This document shows, one piece after another, positions 1 to 13,570 of a stretch of DNA of 64,000 nucleotides (position 1 is the stretch's first letter; each line of letters begins with the position of its first letter). Source of the DNA: Onchocerca lupi (Eukaryota; Nematoda; Chromadorea; Rhabditida; Onchocercidae); the NCBI GenBank assembly GCA_028564675.1, contig JAOVVO010000009.1, positions 1-64,000 on the forward strand, written 5' to 3'. Below the pieces are notes generated by a model. It saw nothing but the letters and a program-made list of their open reading frames with translations, did no database searches and was not told the origin of the DNA. The position numbers and the translations under genes were made by a program.

Positions 1-62
<62 letters not shown>
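1..62. repeat. Poly-A tract of 62 nt
   Basis: The window opens with 62 uninterrupted A residues. It may be a retroposed tail, a slippage-grown tract or an assembly artefact at a contig or chunk edge. What lies upstream cannot be seen. Confidence 0.95.
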
Positions 63-64
<2 letters not shown>

Positions 65-3000
65 AGAAAGAAATGCAAATTTTCAGAATTTATACATCGT
101 ACTACAAAAATCCAAAATCTTCAAAAATCCTTTTGCTAAGAAAACAAAATAATAGAAGATGAAAATGTATTGAATTATCGAATAAAAAGAAAACGAAGAA
201 TAGAAGACTAAAAATGATCAAAAAAATATGACAAATTGATTGAATGATTCAATGAATCAGTGATTGAATAAATGAATGAATGAATGATTGAATCAAATTC
301 TATGCGGTAAAAATGCGGTAAGCAAAAAAAAAGAAAAAGAAAAAAAATTTCAATTGAGCTTTGAAGAAACAAATCAAAATTGAGATATACAAAGTGGCAA
401 TAGTTGAAAAGCGGAACGAGTACGAAAGATTGGCAATTAGCGGCAAATGTTGGATGATTGTCTTGAAGATGAAATAGAAGAAGAAGGAAAAAAGGTCGGG
501 AAGTTTTGTTCATCGTCATCATCGTTGTGACGAATTGCCGACATCATCATCAGTCGTTAATTCGGGCCAATACTTTGATAACATAGCTTATTCGCCGAAA
601 AACAAAACTTTTTTGCGAATATATTTGGAACAGTTGTGAGATGATAGCCTTTGAGTTATTTTTAACTTCAAGTAATTAATAATACGTAAAATGTAGTAAT
701 TGTCGTTTGGTGGCGGCACTTTATTAAATGCGCTAAAAAGCAATGGGTAAAGAGAAAAGATTGAGAAAGAAAAAAAAAAAAAAGAGTTAAAATGAAAAAG
801 AAAAGAATTTTTTTTTTTTTTTTTTTGATGAATTAGTAAATGAGCACAAATATTTACCGTTTTAAAGTTTGAAAAAAAATGATCGATTAGTATTGCTGCG
901 GTATGATTAAATAAAAAAAAAAAAAAAAAAAAAAACTAAAACATTCAACAATTTCGTATGTCTCTGCTTACTATTATTCAAAACTATTCCATTTACCACA
1001 AAATTGAAATATAACTATTTGAGTGAAATTTGTCTAAGTGAAAATTGACCCAAAATAAGTCAGCTGTCGCTATTCAATGCTTAACGATCAACAAAACTAT
1101 CATTTGCTAATCGAATTCATCCAATCTAATCCATTTCCTTACTTTTCTTTTCAATTCAACGAATGAATAGAGCAAAGCAGATAATTAATCCATTTTCAGC
1201 AACAATTTGGCATATGATCATATCAACAAATATTTATCATTATCACTTACTTTTCGAACATTTTTAGGGACTATAAATTGTATGATGAAAGTTAATTTAT
1301 GCAAAATAACAATAACAATAAAAATTAAAAATGATTATATAATTTATTACAATCATATTTTCCATCAATTTTTTTCATTCCAATAATTATCATATCAGCG
1401 AAATTTTTTTTCTTTTTTTTTTAATATCAAATGACATTTGTATAGAAAAGTTTCAATGTATTGTAAATAATAAAAAAAGAAAAGGTCAAATACAAAAGTA
1501 AATCAAAAAGTGGAAATTTTAGATATAAATTGATGATTGATAACAGCATAGATTATTTTTGCTATGATATCTTATGAAACAATCCAGAAAAAATTGTTGT
1601 CCGAAAATCTGAAAACCAAATTTCCTATTAGAAATGAATAATTGAAATGACTTTAATTATATGAATATATATGTATATATTTGCATTAATCTTTTAAAAT
1701 AATTGCTCATAACAATTATAAATTAAAATAAAATACTAAAATGCCATCAATTATTGTTTTTTTTTTATTTCTATTGAATATGCAAAAGACAAAAAAAAAA
1801 TTAATTTGCATAAGTACTTTTAATAATGAAAATTAGTATTACTAATTTTATTTGTTTACTGTTAATACAGTAAACCAAAGCTTGTGAAAGAAATATTTTC
1901 AAATGATCACTTTTTTTTCTCTTTTTTAACATAATACAGTAGATCAAAAAAAAAAAAAAAAAAATTTGGAAAAAAATATTTGTTAATTTTAAAAAATCAA
2001 TAATAGCAATTTAAAATATTAAAATATTTCTGTTTTATTGCTAAAAAATATATTCCAAGTAGACAGGTAGATCTGGTAACTATCAAATATTTTAAATGAT
2101 AAATTATGCAGTTTATTCGAGCAATTAACCTTGACTCATCAGACACTCAATTAGCGCAAGATATTATGGGAAGAGGAAAGAGAAGATGGATGAATCTTTA
2201 GCATAAAACTTAATTAACTCATATCTTCTTCATCTTTATTGATCATACAACATTTTTTTTTGATTTGCGAAAAGGTCAAGAGTAGTTTCGATAAGGGATG
2301 AGAAACGATTTGGTTCAAAATTTCGTTACCAATAAAATTTTTTCGCACATAATTTGAATAAAATGTTTAAAGCTATGTTGATTTATTTGAAGTGATAATT
2401 GAAATATTTCCATTCCAATTTTTATCATACAATATAATGATTGCAATTTATGCCTTATTTAATTCCTGATATATTCGATTCACAAGTAAACTGATAAATT
2501 GTATCATTAAATTGTCATATCGAAATATATTGAGATTGAATATTTATACTGATAAATAAATTTTTAAAGTTGCTTAATCATTATTTGCTTATTGTTTCAT
2601 CAAAACCGAATTTATTAAATTCAAACTTTTAATTTGTAGAAAATTCCGCTCAAAATTCAAATCATATTCAAAAACAAATCATTCATTCCCACTGAATCAT
2701 CATTTATCCTTATAAATATGCATATAAAAGAGGTATAAGTTGCATTCATGTTATCAGTAATAATCAAAATTTTATTTATGATAATGAAAATTGCTACTAT
2801 TTCATTCATTGTCTCATTCATTCATTCATTTATTACATTTTCCATTAGTAATCATTCAAATAAATAAATAAAGAAATAAAAACAAATATGAAAAAAAGAA
2901 AGGAAATTTGTCACATCAAAAATTACAATAGTTAATGATGATTTCTTCGTCAAATATTTTAATATATTTGATGTCAATATTTCTTCATATTTGAATATAA

Positions 3001-3117
3001 ATAAGTATAAAAAAAAAAAAAAGAATAACAAATATAATCGTAAAATGCGCGAAAAAATTCGATTTCACTCGTTATAAATACAATAAAATAAGTATAATTC
3101 GTTCATTTTACTGGAAA

Positions 3118-3144
3118 AAAATAATAATAATAATAATAATAATC
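3118..3144. repeat. AAT microsatellite
   Basis: About nine uninterrupted AAT/ATA units. A run of TTG and ATG/GAT-type triplets follows at about 3290-3420, so this area is a compound triplet-repeat zone. Confidence 0.9.
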
Positions 3145-4344
3145 GATCATTTTTCAAGGATTGTTGAGTTTTCTTTTTCTTTTACTTTTTTTCCTTCCTC
3201 TTTCTCTTTTAGAGAGAAAATATTATTTTATGTATTTTATGCAAAATGGAAGAAGAGAATTTTTGAAATTTGTATTACTGATCAACTGTTATTGTTGCTT
3301 TTGTTGTTGTTGCTGCTGTTACTAATTAATACGATCATAACGATGATGATAATAATTAGTAATAATAATGGTAATAATAATAATTATTATAGAGAAGAAG
3401 GATGATGATGACGGTGATAATTGTTACAGAATTTTGGAAAAATGGTTCCCAGTTGTGCCGACCAAAATCTATTCTTATATCAAAAAATTTTGCTCGGAGA
3501 ATAATCACAAAAAAAAAAAAAAAAAAAATGCTATATGCTTATTACATGCCATGCTTGATACATCATCGTCATCATCATCATTATCATTATCGTCATTATC
3601 GTTATCGTCATTATTGTTATCAATGGGACAATGAAAGCAATGCAAAGTTTGTGAACTCAAAATTTTTGCTGATTATTCTTGAAAAAGAACGACGAATATT
3701 TCAGACAATCGAAATTCTATTTTTTGGTAATTTATAATTATTTTGATTAATTTTAACATTCAGATATTCCTGCCAAAATTGTAATTTTAATCGACTGATT
3801 GATTATCATAAAAATCAATCAAAATCCTAAAGTTTTAGAGAAGAAAAAAAGTAAATGTTATCAGAATTTCGAATAATATTGCCACAATGCTTTCAAATTT
3901 GTATTGCATATTTTTTCATTAAATGTTCCAAGTGATGAAATTTATTAAATCGAAAAAATATGCCGATTTAATGCCTAAATTTGCAAATTTTATCACAATC
4001 CATCTGATATCGCCTATAAAAAATGATTGCAATGATAGAATCAACCAATTATTATTCTGCTAACAAAGATTAAAAATTTGATAAAATTTAATAAAAATTT
4101 TCCTGTGTTTTTTTAATCTTTTTCCAGTCTTTTTTCTTTTTTCATAATCAAATAAATGAACTTCTTTTTTTTTTTCTTTTTTTCAGTCTGCGGTATATTT
4201 ATGAAAATTTGGGTGAGAAATTGAGATTGATAAAATTTCGATTGAGGTTAAAAGGTAAGATAAGGAAGAAAAGAAGAAATAGTTGTAGATGAAGTAGTAA
4301 TAGTTGTGAAAATGAGTACTATTGCCGATAATCATCATCATTAG

Positions 4345-4440
4345 TTTAGTGACCTTCAACGAAATCAGTTTCACTCTGTTATCAGTGATGACGATCAGTT
4401 GAATCTCATTCAGATACCTTTGATTGTGGCATCTGTGAAA
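4345..4440 (+). CDS. Possible internal exon, unknown gene
   Basis: A 96-nt open stretch starts directly after an acceptor-like ATTAG and ends at a GTATAA donor-like site, in phase 0 on both sides. The 32-residue frame (for example DDDQLNLIQIPLIVASV near the end) is less repetitive than its surroundings, and the local base composition is less AT-rich. No neighbouring exon could be joined to it and I do not recognise the peptide. It could equally be chance. Confidence 0.2.
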
Positions 4441-5899
4441 GTATAAACCGCTGCCAATGCCGATAAATGCACGACGATACCCTGATTGTACCCTAATTTA
4501 GATGGAAATTTTGTTGATCTTAAAAATTAATGATCATTTATCAATAAATCACATTCGACAGTTTTAGACCTCTTTCTATTCAGTCAATCATTATTCATTT
4601 ATTTTATTTATTTTTCTTTCCTCATTTTACGCAAAACTTATTATATAATAATTAATATTACAATTTGCATACTAATATTATTGCTGCTACAATTTTTGAT
4701 GATTTATAAGTTACACAAACAAATAGCAGAAAGATTTATAAATGAAAAGGCAAATTGATTGACATGAAATTTTGCTTCTAATGATTTGAATGACATGATT
4801 TGAATTTCAAAATTTCCAAGATTTAAAATTCTGTTGACACAAATGCCTTTATTAATTTATTTCAATGCCTTTATTAATTAGTAAGATTATTAAAACTATT
4901 ACATTAGAATATGACAGATACTTATATAATTGAATATTCAAATGTAATTAATTATTGGTTCATCTATTCAGTATAGTATGCTTTTAAGTGATAAGTAGTA
5001 CTATTTTAGTGGAACTATCAGTGATAAATATGATAGTATACTAATCAAATGTTCGACATTCAATAGATTCTGCTGAAAGCGATACACAATAAAATCACTA
5101 AATCATTTCATTCAATCAACTCGATCGAACCAATCGGATGCTATTACATCGTTTACTGATTGAAAATTAGAAATAAATAATAACGTTTTAGAAATTTTAA
5201 AATTAGCCTGAATAGAAGAAGCTATTTGGCTGTTGCATAAGTTAATTTACATTATTTATCTTTAACAACTGTTAAATGAATCATTTCAATTTAGCTAACT
5301 ATTATGCAAAACAGAAAAATTTCTTAAACTACTTTTAGCTTATTACATCATATCATCCGTTATCATTAAATCATTCAAACTTATATATGTAATTTCAAAT
5401 ACTATTGATAAAGTGGTAAAGCAGAAATGATAAAGATTAAATTAAATACCTTATTTCTTTCCTAATTAAATAAATTGATCATGCAAAGAAAAAAGAAAAA
5501 AGGGAATAATGGAATCAGAAGTGCATAAATGATTGAGAATCATGCCGAAAAGTAAACGTTAAAAAAAATCCTCTTAGCCCTACTTCAACTTTATCTCACA
5601 TAATCCTTTCGTCTTTTTTTTTTTCTTGATTCTCCAAAGAAATACTTCAGTTTTTTATTAGTTAATTATTCTAAAATTTTCTGACATCAATTTTTTTTTT
5701 TATGAAATACGTTAAAAAAAAAACAATGATTAATAGTAGAAAATAAAATATGAAATAATAATTAAAAATGAAGAAAATGTAAATATCATATAAATAATGG
5801 TGCTTATTCAAGCCAGCTGATTTTCGAGCAAAAGGCAAAAATGTCGGATAGAAATTGTTATCACTGGATCTGATCTGCGTTCAATGCATCAAGCAATCG

Positions 5900-5900
<1 letters not shown>

Positions 5901-5935
<35 letters not shown>
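5901..5935. repeat. CAT microsatellite, about 11 units
   Basis: Eleven perfect CAT units and a partial unit, directly after TCGT. It is the longest triplet microsatellite in the window. Confidence 0.95.
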
Positions 5936-7016
5936 ATATCAGAATTAAATATCAGCATTTTTTTTATTTTTTTTTTTTACTTTTTTGAATTAAATATTTA
6001 GATAAAGAATCTATTTACGCCTTTTGATTACGAAATACTTTGATGAATGCAAAAAATGACGAAATAATGAACTCTTTGAAATAAAAAAAGAAATGATAGT
6101 AATAAAAATTTCTTAAATGAAATATTGTCATAGCAATTAACAAATCAAATCACAAACTAAATGATTATTTGTAATAATTAAAAATTTAATTGTTGTAATT
6201 TTGTAATCAATTATCGCTTCATAATTAAAAGTACTGTATTCATTATATTTTACACAGCATAATCAATTACTATCAAATGCGTTGATTTGCATTTATATAC
6301 GCGTATCAATTAGTTAGCGCATAACAAAATAATGATAATAAATTATGATCAAATTTAATTTTACAGTCAAAAAGAAGAAATGTAATCATATGTGAGAGCT
6401 ATATTATAATTTTTTAACAATTATATGCAAATATTGAAAAGTTATTAACCATATCCATCTTATTAGAATTAATTAATTATAAATCTACACTTTAGATAAA
6501 TTATTTATAAAAAAATATTGATTAAAAATTTGCCTCTTAAATCGATAAATTTTTTTATAAACTTTTTTTCATAAATTCTTTCTTGAATGATTCTAATATA
6601 TGAATGAATATTCGAATAAATATATTAGTTAAATTCTAATATGACATTTATGATATTTTTCGAATTTATCTATATTATATTAATGTTAACTTATGACATA
6701 TTATTTCTTTCTTTCTTTTTTTTTTTTTTTATTTGCTGTAAGAAAAAAATAACAGATGGAAAAGTTTGCTTGTTTGATTCTATGAAAATGGTTATGGTAA
6801 TCTCTTATGAATACAATATTAACTATAACATTAATTAATCTGTACGAGCAGATACACGCATATATCCACGTACTTCATTAACTCATTAACTTCAAGCCTA
6901 TCACATTACATCATCCAATCTATAACTTATTCCGAAAATGATCGTTGCATAATCTGCTAAGCGGTATATCTTTTTAAACATAACGTTTACGCAATTCAAA
7001 GATTAGAGAAAATGGG

Positions 7017-7042
7017 AAAAAAAAAAAAAAAAAAAAAAAAAA
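7017..7042. repeat. Poly-A tract of 26 nt
   Basis: Uninterrupted A run, followed by GGATATTTCTG. It is one of many long homopolymers in this block. Confidence 0.95.
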
Positions 7043-7397
7043 GGATATTTCTGATTCGAATAAATTGTTACTATTTTTTTTTGGAATTTCTAATCCGGAT
7101 AAACCGCTATACATTCTTTTCGCATTTTCATTCTATTATTATCACATATATTTTAGTAATTTAATGAATAAAAATAAAAGCAAAGAAATGATATGATTAA
7201 GAAATAATCATTTTAACATTTAACAGGGATGAAAATTTTTTTTGCATAACATTGTAACAATATCCAGAAAAATTTGCCTTTTTTGCTTTATTTTTCTTCT
7301 TCCTTCTATTACTCTATTATTTTTTTTTTCTTCTACTTATTATCATCATATGATAACGAAGGAAACGAGAAGAAAGACGAGTAATGATAAAAGAAGG

Positions 7398-7422
7398 AAA
7401 AAAAAAAAAAAAAAAAAAAAAA
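7398..7422. repeat. Poly-A tract of 25 nt
   Basis: Uninterrupted A run following a GAAGG-rich purine stretch. It produces a lysine-rich spurious reading frame. Confidence 0.95.
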
Positions 7423-8980
7423 CTCTCGTCAACATTTACGACATTTTACCTTTGTTCGATTAAAACAGTTAATACAAAATGATGATAAATTGAATAATTT
7501 TCATCTATGATTACAAAGATTTCGCGAACGGTAATTACTTGTTTTATTGTGATTGATTACTTTTTAACAAAAACTTATCATTCATTCTTCAATGTTTCTA
7601 TCCATGCAATGTTCGAAATTTCGACTTCATAACGAATTTGTTTCGAACGTAACAGTCATATTTCATATTTTTAATGCAAATATTGGGCAGATTTATTTAC
7701 ATGTTCATTCATTAACTCATTCATCTATTTATTTTTGCATTTATCATATTAGATAAAAAAGGAAGAAAATTAAAAAAAAAAAAAAAACTTATGCAAATGT
7801 GAAATATTCTGCATATCATTGAAAGAAATGCAAAATGGATGCAAAAAAGTATGCAAATTAAGCATTAATGAATTTCTAATGCTGAAAATATGACAAATTT
7901 TAAATAAACGCAATGCAATATAACTTTTTATGTGTAAGTAAATTAATACAATCTGCTAATGGCAGGTAGGAAGAGATAAAGTTAAATGTTTTTGCAGCAG
8001 ATTTTAACAATATTCATTGATACTAAAAAATGATAATAATGAATTTAAATTAAGTAAATCATACAATTGTCTATGTATAAACAAAATCTAAAAATACTAA
8101 AAATATATGAGTGCATCTATTTTTTTCACTTTTTAATGTCTAATTTAAATTTAATTAAAATAGCTGCAGAAATAATATGATTATTAATTATTATAAACCA
8201 GAATGATAAAATGATATCATTGGAGATATTTTGCATATCATCATTTATATAATCAATTTATATATGCATCTCAAACGCTATCACATAATATCACTATTTC
8301 TGTTCTCAATTCTATGCTTTAGGCTTAATTAATAACGATCCATTTAATTAATTTAATTAGTGAAAAACGAAAAAATATTAAAATGAAATTGACAATTTTG
8401 TTTTTACAAACCTACTAGACTTGTTGCTATGCTGCAAAAATTTTGAGTTAAATTCAGCAAAATGGGCAAAATTTTGCGGCATCTAAACGTCGAAGTGTAA
8501 TGATTGAAGTTGTAGAAATGATAATTAAATATTATTTATGAAAATGATCTAACCCTCACTCTTTATCCTTCTCCTTCTCCTAATTCTTCTTTTTCTACAT
8601 TTTTTATTAATATTTCATTTCTTCATTGCTATCTTTCTTACATTTTTAGCTTCTAATAATAGCAATATTAATTAGTAGTAGTACTAGTTGTTGTTGTTGT
8701 TGCTTGATGTTGTTATTACTCTCTGCTAAAGTGGTATTGCTCTTTAAAACAGGTTTCATTTCTACTAAATACAATCATTAATCAGTTAGACAAGAAAATC
8801 TATAAAAATTGAGAGAAGTTTTAAAAAGCGAAAAGCAAACTGATAGGTAAGAAAGGTGTGGTAATTCATTCTGCACCAAAAAAAAAAAAAAAATCATTTT
8901 AAATAACAAAAAAAATTTTTTTCAAATAAAGGAAGAAAGGAAGAAAGAAAGAAAAAAAAAATTAACAGAAAGAAAGTAAT

Positions 8981-9001
8981 CATCATCATCATCATCATCA
9001 T
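8981..9001. repeat. CAT microsatellite, 7 units
   Basis: Seven perfect CAT units after a GAAA-rich purine tract (about 8930-8975). Confidence 0.95.
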
Positions 9002-12000
9002 TATTCTTTCGAATCGTCACATTCTTTTGAAATATTACTTCTAAATAACAGCAACGATCATGCTTTCCTCTCATTTGCTACAGTATACGGAGGTCGTCGT
9101 CCACATATGAAAATTGATGGTATACTTATTGGGTCTGTGGTGATGAATATACGGTACAAGACATGCGAGCAATTTAGAGTTTACTTGAGTGAAACTCGCT
9201 TTTTAACCTGATCGAAAACTATTTAATTCATTCAAATGATATGATCATAATAATGACAGGAACTATCGAAACTGAAATATTGATTGACAAGATTACTTAG
9301 TAAATTATCGATGAATTTTAGGGAAAGATTTTAACCAATCGAATATCATATGATAATGATTATCATGCATAAGTGAACCGGAATGCTTGAAATGTGATAT
9401 TTCAAAAGTAAATTTTGAATACAAATAGGGAAAAAAAGAAGAAAAAATTAAGTAAGTAATTGTAAATAAATTTATAAATTTTTTGAACGAAAAAAAAAAA
9501 AACTGGTTCTATTGAATCAATAATGGCAGTACAGTTTTCATTTTTTGATATGATACTAATTGTCCTTGAAAATTAGAGAAGGCAAAAAAGATGATGTGAA
9601 ATGGGTAAAATTCTTCTAATGAACAACAAATTTTTTTTTGTCAGAGATTACCTAATCCAAGAGTCAGTCATGAAATTTTTTATCATTATCAGCCAATTAC
9701 AATCTCAACAGATTATATAATATCTGCATAAAACTTTTGTTATCAGTGATAATATCTATGCTCCAATATTATTTAAAATTGCGTGCGTATTGATAAAAAA
9801 TTTTTGAATGATATAAGCATCACGCATCATATTTCTAAAAAGAGCAGTAATTATGATATAAAATTATCAATAATGATGAGAAATAACAAAGAAAAAAATT
9901 TTATCTGAAAATTAACTTTCTTTGTTAAATAAATTTAAATTGTAAATAAAAGTTTTTTTTCAGATTTTTTAGATAAGAGTAAAATTGGGTAATACTCGAA
10001 GTAATTAATCATTTTGAGAAATTACATCAAAATATATATGGACTATTTTATTGAATATGAATAAATTAAAATATTCACCAGTATGTATTATAATAATCCT
10101 TACAAGCAATTATGACATTTCTACATGCTATTATTGAAATCCTAAATATTATCATTACATCACTACTTATCAATTCTTCTCAAAAAGAAAGAAAAATGAT
10201 AAAGAATATTAAAAAGCTAAGATAATTTTAATAAGTAGAGCATACGAAATAGTAAATATGCAGCAAATTTTAAATCAGATGAAATAAAAATATCAATTCA
10301 AAAAGCCATTCTTGTAAACATTATCGAATAAATTTATTTCTGATCAGAAATAAATTCGTCGCTCAAATTTCTTAAAAGGCTTTCTACCATTAACTTTGCT
10401 TAATTAATTACAACTAATTTGACACTAATATATTTTGCACAAAGAGTAAATAATTAAATTGTTTTTCCACGAATCGATAATGCATATATATAACTAAATG
10501 GGAGAAAACAATATAAAACGATTGATGTCGTAGATTTGAGGAGTAAATTGTGAGATATTCATCGCCTAAAAATATTACAAAGATATGAATGAGGTGGTGA
10601 TTGATTAAGAGGACAGGAACACGATTATTATTATCATTATCATTATCATCATTATCATTCGTTACTTTACTGAGTATGGCAATGATATAATTTTTCATAG
10701 GAGTGTAATGATGAAATGATGAAATTTAGAGCCATAACTGTATACTACAATCACCGCAACCTTCATTATCCCTATCATTACTATCATCACTATCATCATC
10801 GTCATCAATACTATCAAGAACAGGAGCATAGATTCTGTTTCTCGTCTTCTCTTCTATTATCAATTATTATTTTTATGTATCTTAATCACATCACATGTAT
10901 CAATTATTACTAATATTATGTCAATTCTTTCATTTTTCTCTTTCTTTTCATATCGACCCTTCCTCATCTTTATTTAGTCATATTTTCGAAGTAATTTCAA
11001 TGTCAATCTTTGAAGCAATATTTCACTTTTTATGTTCATTTAATAATAAATTTTCTTCTTCTTCCTCTCTCTCTTTCTTTCTTTCTTTCTCTTTTCATGA
11101 AATGTTATTTGTTTCTTTCAGTATGTCATTTCATGCCATTTATTGAAAGGTTACAGTATCGCTAAGAAAATAATCATCATCTAATTGATACTAAAAAATT
11201 GATGAAATATTCTAAATTCATAGTTTGCAACGCTTCATTCTATCCTAATATAATTTGTCATCCATATGGCTAATACTATCACAGTCATGAATACTACGCA
11301 ATTTTTATCACTATAATCATTATGTCAATTATCCGTTGTCATTATCCGTCGAATAAAGTAACAAAAAACATTGATTATAATATTTGGGACAACTGATAAA
11401 CTAAGAAAAAAGAAACAAAATATTTTCAAAAATATAAATTTATTAAAGTTCTATCAATTATTATCTTTTCTCCGGGAATCGTTGAAGGTGAAGCATTTTC
11501 CGTTATTTTCTTTATCACTTTGATAAATGAACAGACAGAATTGAATGGATGGATGATATGATTGCTAATATCTTCTTCAACATTTCTTCCTTTATCCTTC
11601 ATTCCTTATCAACCTTTATGTAAGTTAATTATCAGCAAATATCATTTGATAATTTCAACAAATAACTTCAGTACAACGATGGGATACCATTTCGAATGGA
11701 ATGGAATATATCGAAATAGAAGACAACGGGGTTTCCCCACTCGGAACATTAACATGTTACAGTGTAATTTTCTCACGCCTTCTACTATTAATACTACAAA
11801 CATGTAAAATCTTTAGTTGTTTAAACCACTTTGTAAAAATGCAGTAATAATTTTAGATCATTCCTCTTGGCTCTTTGCAGAATGATCATCATCACATGAT
11901 GATGATATTTTGAAATATTTCACACTATTGTTCATGAAAGATTATTGATGTTTGTAGTGATTTTTCCAGTGATATTTGTAAGATGATATTAATAATTATT

Positions 12001-12018
12001 CTCCTGCAAAATAGATCT

Positions 12019-12603
12019 ACAGTAGGGAACTTATTTATATACTCCTATCCTACCCACAATTAGTATTCTGTTTATTTTTAGTCTAGTTTTTGTTTATCAA
12101 TCAAGCTTATCCTCTGTCGCTGAAATCGCAAGAAAAAGAAAAAAAAAAAACAGTGATCCCTTCGTTTAAAATTTTACATTGCATATCTCATGCAGTTGAT
12201 TTGTAAAATCATTTTTGTCTATCAAGTTAATGAGCTTTGAAAAAGCTCTCTCTCATCATAGCTAACCACTGCCACAGTCTCATGCGTACCAAAGGCGCAT
12301 GCTACCGAGTCAACAAAGGATCTTTCTTGTCTCTACAAAATGATACCAGCATCCTCCAACCACGAAGAAGATGAGGGTCCTGAGTACAAAAATCATTTTA
12401 ACGAACAAGCTGCCATCAGCTCGGTCGGGTGGACCAGCTTGTGGCATACCAATTCTCCTTCTTTCGATAACCTATCTCTCCCCCTTTTTTTCGCATTATA
12501 ATCTCTTCATGATATTATCCGAATTGTATTGTTAATATAATTGTTATGATAATTGCTGCTTCCGTTGATTAACAAATTAATCATAATAAAGATTAAAAAC
12601 ACA
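12019..12603 (+). mobile_element. Probable 5' LTR of a BEL/Pao element
   Basis: This segment lies directly before the retrotransposon reading frames and is richer in G and C than the flanking DNA. It starts near CAGTAGGGAACTT, which resembles the TGTTGGGAA-like start of BEL/Pao LTRs, and has an AATAAAG polyadenylation-like signal near 12585. No second copy is seen downstream, so the LTR role is inferred from position and composition. The 3' LTR is probably lost. The primer-binding site could not be fixed. Confidence 0.5.
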
Positions 12604-12649
12604 AGGCAGGTAAGTTGTTTATTTGGGTAAAAGGGATAATGGAAGCTGA

Positions 12650-13144
12650 AGGTAGTACTCGACCAGAAGCATGAGAAGAAAGGATAGGAGGTCTGTATCC
12701 TATCTTATCAGAATGCAGTTGAATAAAATAGCGTCAGAAGTTAAACTGATATTGGAGAAGGTGGAAGGTATTCGTGCAGAAGAAGTACAAGAAGAATTAA
12801 GTGAGGAAAGCAAGTCAAAGTCCAAATCATTGGAAAGAAAAGGGATGCTCATGAATGGACATCTAAAAATAATTGATGGAATCATCTCCAAAGTGCGTTA
12901 GAAAAAGAATGGAAAGAAGCATTACAGTCTGTTAAAAACAAAGACGAAGGTTATGAACTTTGATTTATATGAATCATACATGAACACAGAAGAATGCTTA
13001 TTCAGTAGCTGTCACAAAATGCATTATGTTAGAACCTTCCTAATTGAAGAAATAGACCGGATCCATCTATTGTGTGAGAAAGAATCAAGAAATAAAGGAC
13101 CAGACATAAAATCAGGTGTAAAAAAAAACGAAGTCCTTAATTGA
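12650..13144 (+). pseudogene. Broken N-terminal gag region, BEL/Pao element
   Basis: This region precedes the DUF1759 part and would encode the start of the BEL/Pao polyprotein. Short frames follow each other: an ATG at 12650 runs only 11 codons, 12671-12901 encodes a charged, Glu/Lys/Ser-rich helix-like peptide, and 12953-13144 continues in the same frame after stop codons. Charged, coiled-coil-prone N termini are usual for BEL gag proteins. The stops between the pieces show that it can no longer make a full polyprotein. The exact ancestral start is uncertain. Confidence 0.65.
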
Positions 13145-13157
13145 ATTAATTGAAAAA

Positions 13158-13523
13158 TTGGTGACAACGAGTAAACCTCCAAAAATAAAGACTATAGAAT
13201 TCGATGAAAATCCAAAACTTTGGGGTCTTTTTATAACACAATTCGAAGAAGCGATTGATAAAAGAGAAAATATGACAGCTACAAGAAAATTCGCGCACCT
13301 AATCGGATGTTTGAAAGGAGAGGCATTAGAACATATAAGCGATTTAGCTTTTAATGAAGAAAATTACATACTTGCTATGAAGAATTTGAAGGAGCGATAC
13401 GGTGACAAACAAAGACGAATCATTGAGTTATATGCCATATTACAGAAACTGGACAAGTCGAATCGAAATGTGATCGCACTAATAAGGGAAATATTGAATA
13501 TCCTTTCCCAATTAAAGAATTAG
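13158..13523 (+). pseudogene. BEL/Pao gag fragment (DUF1759-like)
   Basis: The 121-residue frame matches the DUF1759 capsid-like domain of BEL/Pao gag proteins. It has an FITQFEEAID start, the KFAHLIGCLKGEALEHI core and a NYILAMKNLKERYGD segment, which correspond to the family pattern of a hydrophobic helix, L-x-G-E-A and Y-x2-A-x3-L-x2-RYG. The frame differs from that of the preceding gag pieces and from the following zinc-knuckle and protease part, so at least two frameshifts have occurred. A stop ends it before the linker region at 13524-13570. It is a piece of a dead polyprotein, not a separate gene. Confidence 0.85.
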
Positions 13524-13570
13524 GAGAAAACATTGAGACAGATTAGCTGTGGACCACCATAACTGGAAAA

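Larger units (their letters stand above)
1..12018. other. Gene-poor AT-rich block with simple repeats
   Basis: I see no convincing gene in this 12-kb stretch. It is strongly AT-rich and holds dozens of A or T runs of 10-26 nt, CAT/ATC and AAT tracts, TTG runs and GAAA/TTTC-rich patches. The open frames present are built from these tracts (poly-Lys, poly-Phe, poly-His, poly-Asp) and lack consistent splice partners. It may be intergenic DNA or a very long intron; one weak exon candidate (4345-4440) would favour the latter. Confidence 0.7.

Noticed and set aside
208..522. 104-residue minus-strand frame with hydrophobic Phe/Leu-rich content
   Set aside because: It is produced by A/G-rich low-complexity DNA and has no splice or domain support.
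3368..3737. Overlapping frames rich in Ile, Asp, Lys and His
   Set aside because: They read through AAT, GAT, poly-A and CAT tracts in two frames at once, so they reflect repeats.
8970..9190. Long open stretch containing HHHH and a GC-richer end with TVYGGRRPHMKIDG
   Set aside because: It has no upstream ATG and begins inside a CAT microsatellite; no splice partner was found. Probably chance.
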